From Ashinkailepas kermadecensis (lineage: Eukaryota > Arthropoda > Thecostraca > Neolepadidae): a stretch of DNA of 64,000 bases. Below are positions 33,503 through 43,204 of the stretch, piece after piece. Position numbers and translations under genes: made by a program. Under the pieces are notes generated by a model that saw nothing but the letters and a program-made list of their open reading frames with translations, did no database searches and had not been told where the DNA came from. Each line of letters opens with the position of its first letter. The stretch's first letter is position 1. The DNA lies in contig JAOTOM010003685.1 in the NCBI GenBank assembly GCA_034440615.1, positions 113,123 to 177,122 of the forward strand. The letters run 5' to 3'.

Positions 33503-34122
33503 GTGGGGAGCGAACAGTGAGCCATTCCTGACGTATTGCACCGAGCTTGAGGCTGGTTTGCGGGGAGCGAACAGTGAGCTATTCCTGACGTATTGCACCG
33601 AGCTTGAGGCTGGTTTGCGGGGAGCGAACAGTGAGCCATTCCTGACGTATTGCACCGAGCTTGAGGCTGGTTTGCGGGGAGCGAACAGTGAGCCATTCCT
33701 GACGTATTGCACCGAGCTTGAGGCTGGTTTGCGGGGAGCGAACAGTGAGCTATTCCTGACGTATTGCACCGAGCTTGAGGCTGGTTTGCGGGGAGCGAAC
33801 AGTGAGCCATTCCTGACGTATTGCACCGAGCTTGAGGCTGGTTTGCGGGGAGCGAACCGTGAGCCATTCCTGACGTATTGCACCGAGCTTGAGGCTGGTT
33901 TGCGGGGAGCGAACAGTGAGCTCTTCCTGACGTATTGCACCGAGCTTGAGGCTGGTTTGCGGGGAGTGAACCGTGAGCCATTCTTGACGTATTGCACCGA
34001 GCTTGAGGCTGGTTTCTGGGGAGCGAACAGTGAGCTCTTCCTGACGCATTGCACCGAGCTTGAGGCTGGTTTGCGGGGAGCGAACAGTGAGCTCTTCCTG
34101 ACGTATTGCACCGAGCTTGAGG
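33503..34122 (+). repeat. 57-bp minisatellite, 11 units
   Basis: The unit is GGGAGCGAACAGTGAGCCAT plus TCCTGACGTATTGCACCGAG plus CTTGAGGCTGGTTTGCG. It is 19 codons long, so one frame reads ANSEPFLTYCTELEAGLRG repeatedly. Substitutions fall at synonymous and non-synonymous positions alike, and other frames are also open. The right end is split by a retroposed tail. Confidence 0.96.
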
Positions 34123-34188
34123 GCGCTAAATGATCTACCATGGTCGATGCGCCCTGAAGCCCTAATCACACACTCACCGAGTTTGAAG
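34109..34188 (+). mobile_element. Tail insertion splitting the end of the 57-bp array
   Basis: A 52-bp insert (34123-34174) is flanked by imperfect direct repeats (CACCGAGCTTGAGG and CACCGAGTTTGAAG, 12 of 14 identical). These are the unit sequence of the adjacent array. The insert shares the GGGCGC (34121-34126) / GCGCCC (34149-34154) stem with a 22-nt loop seen at 7563-7596. Its tail is GAAGCCCTAATC. Confidence 0.6.
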
Positions 34189-34329
34189 TGCTGAAGCGCT
34201 GCGGCCGCGCGGCAGAGTGTGCTGCGCTGGATATGCTGCAGGCTGCTGCCGTAAGCTGCTCTCTGTGGCAGGCTCTGGACCCAGTTGCGGCCCGGCTCAA
34301 CCCTCCGTCCACGTCCAATCTGTGTGGGA

Positions 34330-34380
34330 GATTTGCGACGCTAAATAACCTTGGCAGGTGAATGCGTCGTAAAATAATTG
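34330..34380 (+). mobile_element. 3' end of a SINE-like element
   Basis: The stem GCGACGC (34335-34341) pairs with GCGTCGT (34364-34370) across a 22-nt loop, followed by AAAATAATTG. This is the same 3' architecture as the SINEs at 40190 and 41360 without their tRNA head, so it is probably a 5'-truncated copy. Confidence 0.5.
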
Positions 34381-34495
34381 AATGCTTCGTCTTTTTGTGC
34401 CGTTTGCATAGTGCTCTTCTCCGGCTGGAGAAGTGCGGGGGACGAGCGTGACACGCGTTTGCAGCGCGCCGTTGACAAAAACGTGCGGCGCGGTG

Positions 34496-35090
34496 CGGTG
34501 AGGACGTAGGACTGGTCCGACGGTGGAGTGGTGACGTAGGACTGGTCCGACGGTGAAGTGGTGACGTAGGACTGGTCCGACGGTGAAGTGGTGACGTAGG
34601 ACTGGTCCGACGGTGAAGTGGTGGCGTAGGACTGGTCCGACGGTGAAGTGGTGGCGTAGGACTGGTCCGACGGCGGAGTGGTGACGTAGGACTGGTCCGA
34701 CGGTGAAGTGGTGGAGTAGGACTGGTCCGACGGTGAAGTAGTGACGTAGGACTGGCCCGACGGTGAAGTAGTGACGTAGGACTGGTCCGACGGTGAAGTG
34801 GTGGCGTAGGCTGGTCCGACGGGGTGGTGACGTAGGACTGGTCCGACGGTGAAGGGTGCGTAGGACTGGTCCGAGGTGCCGGTGAAGTGGTGACGTAGGA
34901 CTGGTCCGACGGTGAAGTGGTGGCGTAGGACTGGTCCGACGGTGAAGTGGTGGCGTAGGACTGGTCCGACGGTGAAGTGGTGGCGTAGGACTGGTCCGAC
35001 GGTGAAGTGGTGACGTAGGACTGGTCCGACGGTGAAGTGGTGACGTATGGCTGGTCCGACGGTGAAGTGGTGACGTAGGACTGGCCCGAC
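34496..35090 (+). repeat. 30-bp minisatellite, about 20 units
   Basis: The unit is GTGACGTAGGACTGGTCCGA plus CGGTGAAGTG. A cluster of single-base deletions at 34808-34880 breaks an otherwise regular spacing. GTGACGTAGG resembles a CRE-like TGACGTA half site, but this may be incidental. Confidence 0.96.
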
Positions 35091-36131
35091 AGCGTGGTGG
35101 TGCGCCCGCCGGCAGCCGTCCCCGGTGGAGTGGTGGCAGCTGCTCGTATGGCGGCCAGCACGGCAACGTCGTGCATATATCGCGGCGTCTGCATCACAGT
35201 TTGTGTCCGCGCCCACCGTCGGAGGCGGCACCGTGGTGTTGGCAAAGACGCCGCCTTGCAACGAGTCGCTCAGCGTCGCTCAGCTGGTGCCGGCTGTGGC
35301 ACGACGCCTCCGTCAGGGAAAACCCGGCCGCCCGATGACACTGATCGACGCGTGCAAACAGCGCGGAGACCGGCCGACTGGGCCGACCTCTGCGTTCGAC
35401 CGTGGTGTGTTGCTGTGTTGGTATGCCGGTGTGTCGGTGTGCCGATGTGCTGGTGTGTCGGTGTGCTGGTGTATCGCCGGTGAGTCGGTGTGCCGGTGCC
35501 GCCGCCAGATATGATCTGCGCCCGCCCGCGCGCTCTTAATAGTGGTCTGCACGGCTGTGGCCAGGTCCACTCGGCGTGATATGTCTGATACTCGGCCGGC
35601 ACAATGGTCGAGCCAGGTGACACGCGCCGCGACTGGGCCGACCGGGTGGACCGGGTGTACGGACTGACCGTGCGGACGGACCTGGTGGACCGGGCGGACG
35701 TTTCGTCTGCTGGTGGGCCGCGGTAGCCGACCGTCTTTGGCTGACGAGATGGAGTCTCCTGTAGCCGACTGGTAGTGGGCCGGGTAGATGGGTGTCCCGT
35801 GTTCCTGTGTTCCAGGCAGCCAGCCGGTGTTGGGCCGAGCAGACGGGGCCAATGTTCCAGGGCCGCTGGAGCGACGTCGACCTGTCTCGTGTGACCGCGC
35901 GGCCTTTCAGTCAGCCTGCCACCTATTCTCGGTTCACCACTGCGGCTACTGCTCGGCATGGCGACGCGTTTTCCTTCGTGACCGGCGTCTCCACACCTGC
36001 GCGACCAATCACCAGCTGGCCGCCCGTCGACACAAACCTCGCCAGCAGACTACACCATCCCGTGCTTCTCATGTCACAGTTGGTTCTGGAGGAGCGTGAT
36101 TATTGGCTATAAACGAGTGGATTCCGGGCGT
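35091..36131. other. Unique sequence with short GT-rich and ACCGGG repeats
   Basis: 35405-35490 has GGTGTGCCGGTGTGTC-like repeats and 35640-35695 has GACCGGGTGGACCGGG repeats. No gene is seen. Confidence 0.4.
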
Positions 36132-36333
36132 ATGTTTGCAGCCGGCCTCCGACGTTAGCGGCATCCATTCAGCCGGCCTCTGACGTTGGTTGCATCCATT
36201 CAGCCGGCCTGCGGCGTTGGCGGCATCCATTCAGCCGGCCTCTGACGTTGGTTGCATCCATTCAGCCGGCCTGCGACGTTGGCGGCATCCATTCAGCCGG
36301 CCTCTGACGTTGGTTGCATCCATTCAGCCGGCC
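36132..36333 (+). repeat. 31-bp minisatellite, about 6.5 units
   Basis: The unit is CAGCCGGCCTCTGACGTTGG plus TTGCATCCATT. CTCTGACGTTGGTTG and CTGCGACGTTGGCGG variants alternate, giving a 62-bp higher-order period. Confidence 0.94.
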
Positions 36334-36654
36334 CATCAGGCGGGTTTTTAGAAATCCGATGGTGTTGTCTGGACCCCAAGCTGGTGCAATTGTCTTTTGG
36401 ATAATTAATTTCGTGTGTTCCTGGTGTCAGCAAATCAATAACCAAGCCTGTGTTATTTGTATTCTAGAACTTTTGTGTCGGATGAGGGGATGGGAATACG
36501 TAAGCCCGGTTCACACCGCAACTAAGCCTAAGACAAGTTTGTCGAATGGAGCGACATTTTACCTTATATAGTAAAAGTTCCGGTCCGTCCTTCGAACTTT
36601 TGTCCGGCCGCATTGTGAGCCGGATGCCTCCCGCGGACGATCAGGCTACCGCAG

Positions 36655-36830
36655 GAATCCGGTCCGGTCGGCGGACCACCAGTCCGGTCCGGTCCGGTCC
36701 GGTCCGGTCGGCGGACCACCAGTCCAGTCCGGTCCGGTCGCCTCACCATCAGTCCAGTCCAGTCCGGTCCGGTCGCTGGACCACCAGTCCAGTCCAGTCC
36801 GGTCCGGTCGTCGCGCCACCAGTCCGTCCA
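36655..36830 (+). repeat. (GTCCG)n / 30-bp repeats
   Basis: GTCCGGTCCGGTCCGGTCGG followed by CGGACCACCA repeats 4-5 times. TCCGG/CCGGA complementarity allows hairpins. Confidence 0.9.
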
Positions 36831-37679
36831 AGATGAGCCGTGTTCAGTTTGTCGTCCGTTGGTGAGGCCGGTGGCGGCGGCCAATCTGCGCATGCGCCGA
36901 TGCCGTGTCGTGGGGTAAGCGGGCGGTACGTACGCCTTTCGCCCAATTTTGAATGAAAGCAAGTGTCGTTGCACTGAGGACATCGTAAGTGCCAATGTCT
37001 TACCGGTTGCAGACGTGTCAGCGACTTTCAAATCAACGTGTAGTCAATGCAGTTATGCAGCCTATCTGTACCCCCCCCCCCCAAATAAGAAAAAACAATC
37101 AATAAATAATTAAAAATATTGGCGCTATTCTATATTACAGGTTGGTGGTCGGCAGGGGGGAATTATGTCTTATTTTCAGAGATTTAATCTCTGGAAATAA
37201 TATTGCAACTCGTGTTCGAGCTGGGTCAAATTGACTTTAAATGCATTGCAGTATTTAACTGCAGAAGGGCAGATGTCACGGTGCCAAAACATTTAACCAC
37301 TTTCACAAAAGTTCTGCGACACTGGCTGGCGCCGTGCGGGATGGCGATGGCTGTGTTTAGACCTCTCCAGTGGACGCCGCTCGCGATGACACAGACGACC
37401 ACGGTCGTCACTGGCGCCGGGCGGGATGGCGATGTGCAAATGACGTCTGCCGCTCATTTGTCCCCGGCCCCGGCGACCTTTTGCAACGTGCATTTTCCGT
37501 GTTGCAACCGTTGGGCGTGGTGAGTGTGGCGCGTGGGAGACAGGTGTGGTGCTGTTCTGTGACCCCCTGCCGCCCGGATGTGTTTCTCCGGCGGCACGTG
37601 TGTAATACGTATGTGAGTTCTGCACTGTTGTCGAAGTCCTGATAAACCTGACTGGTCACCTGGAGGTCAGGTTAGGCCT
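36831..37679. other. Unique sequence, AT-rich centre
   Basis: 37070-37260 is AT-rich with a C12 run and a small hairpin CAGAGAT-TTA-ATCTCTG (37177-37193). No gene is recognised. Confidence 0.4.
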
Positions 37680-37852
37680 GCGTGCTGGCACCATGTGGTG
37701 AATGCATGCCCACACTGATGGTACTGGCACCATGTGGTGAATATGTGCCCGCTGGTGGTGCTGGCATCATGCGGTGAATACATGCCCACACTGATGGCGC
37801 TGGCACCATGTGGTGGGTGAATACATGCCCACATTGGTGGTGCTGCACCATG
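37680..37852 (+). repeat. ~42-bp minisatellite, 4 units
   Basis: GCTGGCACCATGTGGTGAAT and a GCCCACACTGATGGT segment are repeated four times with small indels. Confidence 0.9.
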
Positions 37853-39489
37853 CGAGATGCGTTGAGGATCGTTGCACTACGCTCACTGTGATGCTTGGCC
37901 ATTATGTGCTCCATGCACTCAATTATCCTATGTTAATTGACATCCGTGGGGATACGTTTTTGGTGTGACATGCTAGTATTCTCACTGCAGTCTCAAACAG
38001 ACCGTGATAGTCTCAAGGAAAGTATATTGTTAGCTCGTGTTTGAAAACGGCTGATTCATTGTGACACGATGAAACACAATGAGGACCAGTTCTGGGTTGA
38101 TTGAAACTGATAATGAAGAACAAGTGAAGGAAAAATGTAAGCGAGATGTGGAGGTGATACAGAGGAAATGATATCGTGTATTGTGTTGTGCGGCTATGCC
38201 CACTTAACCCGCGCCGTTTCTCCGGTCAGATCCTCACACGCTGTCTCGGGGAGGGGGTTCTTAAAGACCCCCGTCTAACTTCCACACTAAGCGTTGTATG
38301 AAAACGAACGGGATAATATCGGAAAGCCCTCGACGAATATGGTCCGAAATTGGTCTTATTATTTGTGGGGGATAATTTTCAAACCGAATATGTTGGTTTT
38401 TGAGGACAAATCAATGTGTCTAAAACATTTTATATCGGCATATTTGGGTAGTTTAAGTCGTGCATTGCAACTTTGGCACTATTTAGGTCATGCAACCACC
38501 AAATAAATCATAAAACAGCAGTGTCTATATATATGCCTAGCCCACATTGCGTATTTTGTCGTCACCTGAACTCAGACCACTTGACGGGGATCAAATAAAT
38601 TGCATAAGGAACTTCTCATAATGCTTCTGCATGCATACCAAGGTAATCATGACGTTATAAGAGCCTATATTTTCCAAAAATGGGAAAATTGACCCGAAAT
38701 TGGCCAAAATTAGCTGTTACCTCAGGTCGCTGACCTGGCCAAAAACACAAATCTGATATATACGTTTTGGAGACACTGTCCAATTGGACGTTTGGACGTT
38801 AGTACGTTTCGTTTCAATATCTCTTCATGTGTATGGGTTATCGATCCTCATTTTTGGAGGTGGTCCTCTGATCTGAGCTAGGTCAATGACGTTACATGAC
38901 CTGAAATGGAAATTTTCCCTTCACACGCAAAAATGTGCAAGGAAAGGGCCTGAAGCGATTGTGGCGGCGTAGCCCTCCGCCGTTTTCCAGCCATCGCGGA
39001 AATGCTTTAGGGCAGTGTAAAAAGACCGCCCCCCCCCCCACCACCGAGACCCGATAGTATTGATTATAAGGGTATTAACCATCCGAGAGGTTAATACCCT
39101 TTCGCTGAGATATATGGCGATAAGTCTGGGCACACAAAATGTCAGCACATGGTCTTTGAACATAATGCACCAAAATGTAAGGAATGCAAAGAATTGTTGA
39201 CGGGAATGGAGATGGTAATGACGAAATCGACGATAAGTGCTCGGGCATGCTGCCGTTGTTTGGCTGTCGTCGGCTGCCCGGCGAAGTGTTGGTACAACGC
39301 CGACATGATTTGTTGCCAAACATCTGACCTACTGTGACCTACCTAGGATTCCAATTAGACTGCTGCAATCAGCCCCCGTCTGACCTGACCTGACCTGACC
39401 CGGTCGGATCCGTCCGCGGTTTGGACGAAGTCGACCCGACCGATCGTGCACTGGCTTTGTCAGGAGAATCACCGCATTGGGCGAGCGTA
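37853..39489. other. AT-rich island, no gene recognised
   Basis: About 1.5 kb clearly richer in A+T than its neighbours, non-repetitive apart from the perfect hairpin at 39068-39101 and a TGACC run at 39382-39399. It may be an old DNA transposon or foreign insert. No transposase-like frame is visible. Confidence 0.45.
39068..39101. repeat. Perfect 13-bp stem, 8-nt loop inverted repeat
   Basis: AAGGGTATTAACC (39068-39080) and GGTTAATACCCTT (39089-39101) flank ATCCGAGA. It lies in the AT-rich island and could be a hairpin RNA, a mobile-element terminus or a chance palindrome. Confidence 0.7.
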
Positions 39490-39794
39490 CCTGACCCCTG
39501 ATCAGCCCCCTGGCCGACTGACCCGCTCCCTGAGCCGTCCCTTGACCGACTAGCCTGTTGCCTGAGCCGTCCCTGACCGACTGGCCTGCTCCCTGAGCCG
39601 TCCCCTGACCGACTGACCTGCTGCTTGAGCCGTCCCTGACCGACTGGCCTGCTCCCTGAGCCGTCCCCTGACCGACTGACCTGCTCTCTGAGCCGTCCTC
39701 TGACCGACTGACGTACCCGACCCTGAGCCGTCCCCTAGCCGACTGACGTACCCGACCCTGAGTCGTTCCCTGACCGACTGACCTGCTGTTTCAG
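39490..39794 (+). repeat. 32-bp array carrying branch point, pyrimidine tract and AG before Pkn HR1a exon
   Basis: The unit is CCGTCCCCTGACCGACTGAC plus CTGCTCCCTGAG, about 8 diverged copies. Every unit has CTGAC branch-point consensus, a short pyrimidine tract and a terminal AG. The last copy, modified to CCTGCTGTTTCAG, is the acceptor of the HR1a exon. Confidence 0.9.
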
Positions 39795-40131
39795 GGCGAC
39801 TGCGCCACCCACTCGGCGTTCCACGAGATGGGCCAGAAGTACGGACTGGCGGCCGACCTCAGCGACGCGGCGCTGCCTCAGAAACTGGAGGAGCTGCGCG
39901 AGTACATCAAGCGCGAGATCCGTAAGGAGCTGCGGCTCAAGGAGGGTGCTGAGAAGCTGCGCACGGCTACCTCCGACAAGAAGAGTCTCCAGAACGTGGC
40001 CAGCATCGTCAAGGAGGGCAACTCGAAGCTGCAGCAGCTGCAGGCAGAGTTGCACGAGCTGGACAGCCAGATTCTGCTGACGCAGGGCCAAGCCCGGCAC
40101 GAGCCGGCACCGCCGCCGCCCTGCCTTCCAG
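39795..40131 (+). CDS. Pkn: Protein kinase N, exon encoding HR1a Rho-binding domain (partial gene)
   Basis: This is an internal exon of 112 codons plus one base. Pkn is a cytosolic serine/threonine kinase of the AGC class. Its N-terminal HR1 repeats form antiparallel coiled coils that bind active Rho/Rac GTPases. Residues 1-30 (GDCATHSAFHEMGQKYG at the start) match the spacing of the segment before HR1a in insect Pkn. Residues 31-95 are HR1a: a first helix with REIRKEL (40-46), then KEGAEKLR (49-56), DKKSL (61-65), and a second helix SKLQQLQAELHELDSQIL (77-94). A proline-rich linker follows (104-112). The acceptor is CTGCTGTTTCAG|GGC, with CTGAC branch-point candidates 13 and 22 nt upstream. 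The donor is CCAG|GTCAGT; a second GT 9 nt downstream keeps the same phase. The exon ends in phase 1, matching the phase-1 start at 63721. Codon use is strongly G/C-ending, as expected in a GC-rich coding exon. The kinase and C2-like domains lie beyond the window. Confidence 0.93.
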
Positions 40132-40189
40132 GTCAGTCAGGTCGCGATGGGCATGGCATGACAAAGGGCAGGGACAGGGGCGGCGGGGG

Positions 40190-40352
40190 TTGCAGTAGAT
40201 CAGTTGGTAGTGCGTCGAACTCTTGATCGCAAGATCGCGGGTTCGAATCCCACAATCGGCGAGATTATACCGAGTCCACTCGGCGTGAGAGGTTGGCGAC
40301 GCTATGTGGCTCAGCGGTCGAATGCGTCGTGAGGGAGCCCAATGAGAGGGGT
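40190..40352 (+). mobile_element. tRNA-derived SINE just inside the Pkn intron
   Basis: The tRNA-like head has an A box at 40196-40207 (TAGATCAGTTGG) and a perfect B box GGTTCGAATCC at 40240-40250. The body contains the CGGCGTGAGAGGTTGGCGACGC segment (longer than shown by two bases at its left edge). The 3' stem is GCGACGC (40296-40302) / GCGTCGT (40324-40330). It starts about 60 bp after the HR1a donor in the transcription orientation of the gene. It differs in head sequence from the copies at 16921 and 41360, so at least two tRNA heads share one tail. Confidence 0.85.
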
Positions 40353-40365
40353 GGCGGAATTGGCA

Positions 40366-40690
40366 TGTGGTGACTGGCGTAGCAGTCTGATGGTCACGAT
40401 CACCAGGTGGTGATTGGCGTAGCAGTCTGGTGGTCACGGTCACCAGGTGGTGATTGGCGTAGCAATCCGATGGTCACGGTCACCAGGTGGTGACTGGTGT
40501 AGTCGTTTGATGACAACGGCCACTAGGTGGTGTCTAATGGTCACGGTCACCAGGTGGTGACTGGCGTAGCAATCTGATGGTCACGGTCACCAGGTGGTGA
40601 CTGGCGTAGCAATCTGATGGTCACGGTCACCAGGTGGTGACTATTGTAGTCGTTTGATGCTCACCGTCAGCGGGTGGTGACCGGCATGGC
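40366..40690 (+). repeat. ~40-bp minisatellite, about 8 units
   Basis: The unit is GGTGGTGACTGGCGTAGCAG plus TCTGATGGTCACGGTCACCA. GGTGACTGG and GGTCACC/CACCAGGTGGTGA form small inverted repeats. It lies early in the Pkn intron. Confidence 0.93.
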
Positions 40691-41092
40691 GGCCTGATGG
40701 GCCGATCACCGGTCTAGTCGCTACCGTGGAGTCGCTCGATCCGTGTGCGTGGCTTTGATGGCATTTAGGAGCCAATGCTGGTGAGCGGCGGATCTATGTG
40801 TTGTTCAGCAGCTAATGACACTGATGCCTCTGTTTGTCTGCGCCTCCTGCGTGCGTGTTGGTGGGGGCAGAACCACCTACTAAGCTGACCTGCTAGTCGG
40901 CGAAGGACTGCACGAGATTATCGGTCCGAGGGTGCTCATCGTTGCGTCATCGTCTCTGCACGACTGTGTGCATCGATCTAAACTGGTCTGCCATCTGGGC
41001 GGCATTCAAATCCGCGCTCATCCCGCCCCGGCTACATCGGGAAGTCGCAGGTGAGCTGCCAAACTCAACTGCTGAGCGCGCCAAATCAGGAG
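40691..41092. other. Unique sequence
   Basis: No gene or repeat is recognised before the antisense ORF fragment. Confidence 0.45.
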
Positions 41093-41284
41093 TTATGATT
41101 GCGTATCAGGGCCTGGGTCACGTGAAGCGGCCTTGCCGCGGTCCGCCCCTGGTCTGTAGGTGTTCGGACCGAAGATCTGTACCGGAGTGAAGCCGCCGTA
41201 CGCCATTTGGTCATTGTAGTGTGCCGACATTCCTGGATAGTAGTTGTGATACACGTGGCGGTACGAAGAAAAATGTTTGTTCAT
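41093..41284 (-). other. Unassigned antisense ORF fragment, possibly retroelement-derived
   Basis: The reverse strand encodes 64 residues from MNKHFSSYRHVYHNYYPG to a stop, with non-repetitive, amino-acid-balanced composition unlike the array ORFs around it. YGGFTPVQIFGPN resembles the GFTP..ll.FGR-type motif near the end of LTR-retroelement integrases, but this is weak pattern memory. It could instead be an exon of an antisense gene or chance. Confidence 0.2.
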
Positions 41285-41359
41285 GCGACGAACTCCCAGA
41301 ACAATGCGAAATAGCGAGCAGCTGGGAAATTGCGTCGCCATTGGTGGTTGTGCTGGCGG

Positions 41360-41525
41360 TGCTAGCATTGAGCTCCACGTGCGTGTGGCTCGTCTCACAA
41401 TCGAAAGGTTGTGGGTTCGAGTCTCACCTGTCGCTACTCTTCGCCCGCGACCAATCGGCGTGAGAGATTGGCGACGCTACATGACTCAACGGTCGACGTG
41501 TCGTAAAACCAATAACCAACCACGT
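41360..41525 (+). mobile_element. tRNA-derived SINE
   Basis: The B box GGTTCGAGTCT (41414-41424) follows a degenerate tRNA head. The body TCGCTACTCTTCGCCCGCGA is shared with 16921 and 53938. The 3' stem is GCGACGC (41471-41477) / GTGTCGT (41498-41504), and the tail is AAAACCAATAACCAACCA. Confidence 0.8.
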
Positions 41526-41649
41526 GCGTGTGAATTATCTTAGTTGTTGTAGTGTCAGCTCAGGTAGCACCATTCTGCTGAAAATGACTGCTGCCGTGGA
41601 CGCTTTGGACGCCAAATGGCCGTAGCAGTGAGCGCGCCCTCAAGCACCA

Positions 41650-41738
41650 AGCCACCACCACTACCACCACCACCACCACCACCACCACCACCACCACCAC
41701 CACCACCACCACCACCACCACCACCACCACCACCACTG
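41650..41738 (+). repeat. (CCA)n microsatellite, about 28 repeats
   Basis: An almost uninterrupted CCA/ACC run. It gives polyproline, polythreonine, polyglycine or polyvaline in different frames, none supported as protein. Confidence 0.95.
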
Positions 41739-41829
41739 CCGAGGTGGAAGCTGGTGACATTACTGCTGAGATGCGAAGTGGGGCGGAAAAATAGGTTGTG
41801 AACTCTTGGATGCCATACCGCGAAGTCTC

Positions 41830-42115
41830 TGTTGTTGAGTGGGCTGTCGGACATGTTTGCCATACCGCGGTCAGTTCTCAGTTGTTGTGGCTGTCGGACA
41901 GTTTGCCATAGGGGTTTTTTGGAGTTACATGTTTGCCATACCGGCGGTCAGTTCTCAGTTGTTGAGTGAGCTGTCGGACATGTTTGCCATACCGGCGGTC
42001 AGTTCTCAGTTGTTGAGTGGGCTGTCGGACATGTTTGCTACCGCGGTCAGTTCTCGTTGTTGAGTGGTGTGGCATGTTTTAGTCTCTTGTTGGGCTGTCG
42101 GACATGTTTGCACTG
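41830..42115 (+). repeat. ~49-bp minisatellite, about 5 units
   Basis: GGGCTGTCGGACATGTTTGC and CATACCGGCGGTCAGTTCTC are repeated with progressive deletions toward the right. Confidence 0.92.
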
Positions 42116-42169
42116 TTCTCTTTTATGAGCTGTGAATGCTTGCCCATTGTTGTTGGTGGTAAACGAACC

Positions 42170-42237
42170 TTGGGCGCTGTGTGACCGATACAGTCGACGC
42201 TTCCCTCAACTCCAATATCAAACTAAATAACCAAGCG
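42170..42237 (+). mobile_element. Diverged copy of the shared 3' tail
   Basis: GGGCGCTGTGTGACCGATAC followed by a GTCGACGCTTCCC-type 3' arm and a CAAACTAAATAACC tail resembles the inserts at 7562 and 34123 with several substitutions. No clear target-site duplication is visible. Confidence 0.45.
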
Positions 42238-43021
42238 AATCGTAAGTGGCGGCCGTGAAAGCTATGTCCTGGACACGATACGATACGGAACGCACGAAGC
42301 ACACGGAAATCGTCGGGAAGACGTTTCGTGTATCCCGATCAGGCTGGCAGCGGATGCTCCCGGCCGAATCGCCGCAAAGTGAGGCGGCCTCCGCCCACAC
42401 TTGCTGCCCGGGCTGCGGCGGCTGGTGCTCGTGGCGCGCGCCACTATCGTCGCCACTATCGGCGCCGCGGACGGCGCAGGAGCGCCAAGTCACGGCGCGG
42501 CCGGCCCGGCGGCGCCGGTTTCGCCGCCGGGTCGGCCGGGTCACGTCCGACCGGCGCGGCGAAACTGCACGAGAAATTCGGCGTGCGACCCCGCTCCGGC
42601 GCTGCGACTGGGCCTTCCGGTGGCGGCGCTGGCGCTGGAGCTGGAGCTGGAGCTAGTGATGTGGCGCGTTGTTGCCGAGCTATGACTGGGATATTGCCGG
42701 GAAACGGCCGGCCGTCCAGGATGGGCGGTATCCGTGATGGGCCTGGAGTATATATTGGGTGTGAATGTGGTGTGGCTCTGGCATGATGTTGGAATCACTG
42801 GTATAACTGTGGTACGACTCTGGTATAGGTGTGGTACGACTGTGGGATGGGTGTGGTACGATTGTGGTATGCCAGGGGTGGGACTGTGGTACGACTGGTA
42901 TGATTAGAGTATGCATATTGTGTGACTTGGATATGACTATGACATGTCTGCTGTATGTGATTGTAGTATGGCCGGAGTATGACTGGTTATGACTGAGATA
43001 TGACTGTGCTATGTCTAGCAT
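42238..43021. other. Unique GC-rich part then degenerate GGTATGACTGTGG repeats
   Basis: 42238-42760 is GC-rich and unique. 42790-43020 has degenerate TGGTACGACTGTGG/TATGACTG repeats. No gene is seen. Confidence 0.45.
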
Positions 43022-43204
43022 ATGATGGCCATAGACCCACAAGCAATGATGAGCTTTGGGTCAAAGAAGAAGGCTAGTGTTGCAAAGGTAGCGCATGAGC
43101 GGAAGATTCAAGCAACACGAACTTGGGACGAGGAACAAGAGCAAGTACGTAGGAGGCAAAGATTCAGAACCGAGGATGGTTTCCACCCCACATTTAGGTC
43201 GCGG
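43022..43204 (+). other. Charged non-repetitive open segment, unassigned
   Basis: A 61-codon frame beginning MMAIDPQAMMSFGSKKKASV has a Lys/Arg/Glu/Gln-rich, repeat-free composition (TWDEEQEQVRRRQRF) and runs into the adjacent array. It could be a retroelement or gene fragment; I recognise no family. Confidence 0.15.

Noticed and set aside
33249..34133. 19-residue repeat protein (ANSEPFLTYCTELEAGLRG x11)
   Set aside because: It has attractive regularity, but the reverse strand and other frames are also open, substitutions show no coding pattern, and the frame enters and leaves through unique GC-rich DNA without splice sites.
40190..40262. Functional tRNA gene
   Set aside because: A and B boxes are present, but the acceptor stem does not pair convincingly. 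The sequence continues into a tail shared with other copies, so it is a SINE head.
41616..41863. Polyproline/polyglycine protein
   Set aside because: It is a CCA trinucleotide microsatellite.
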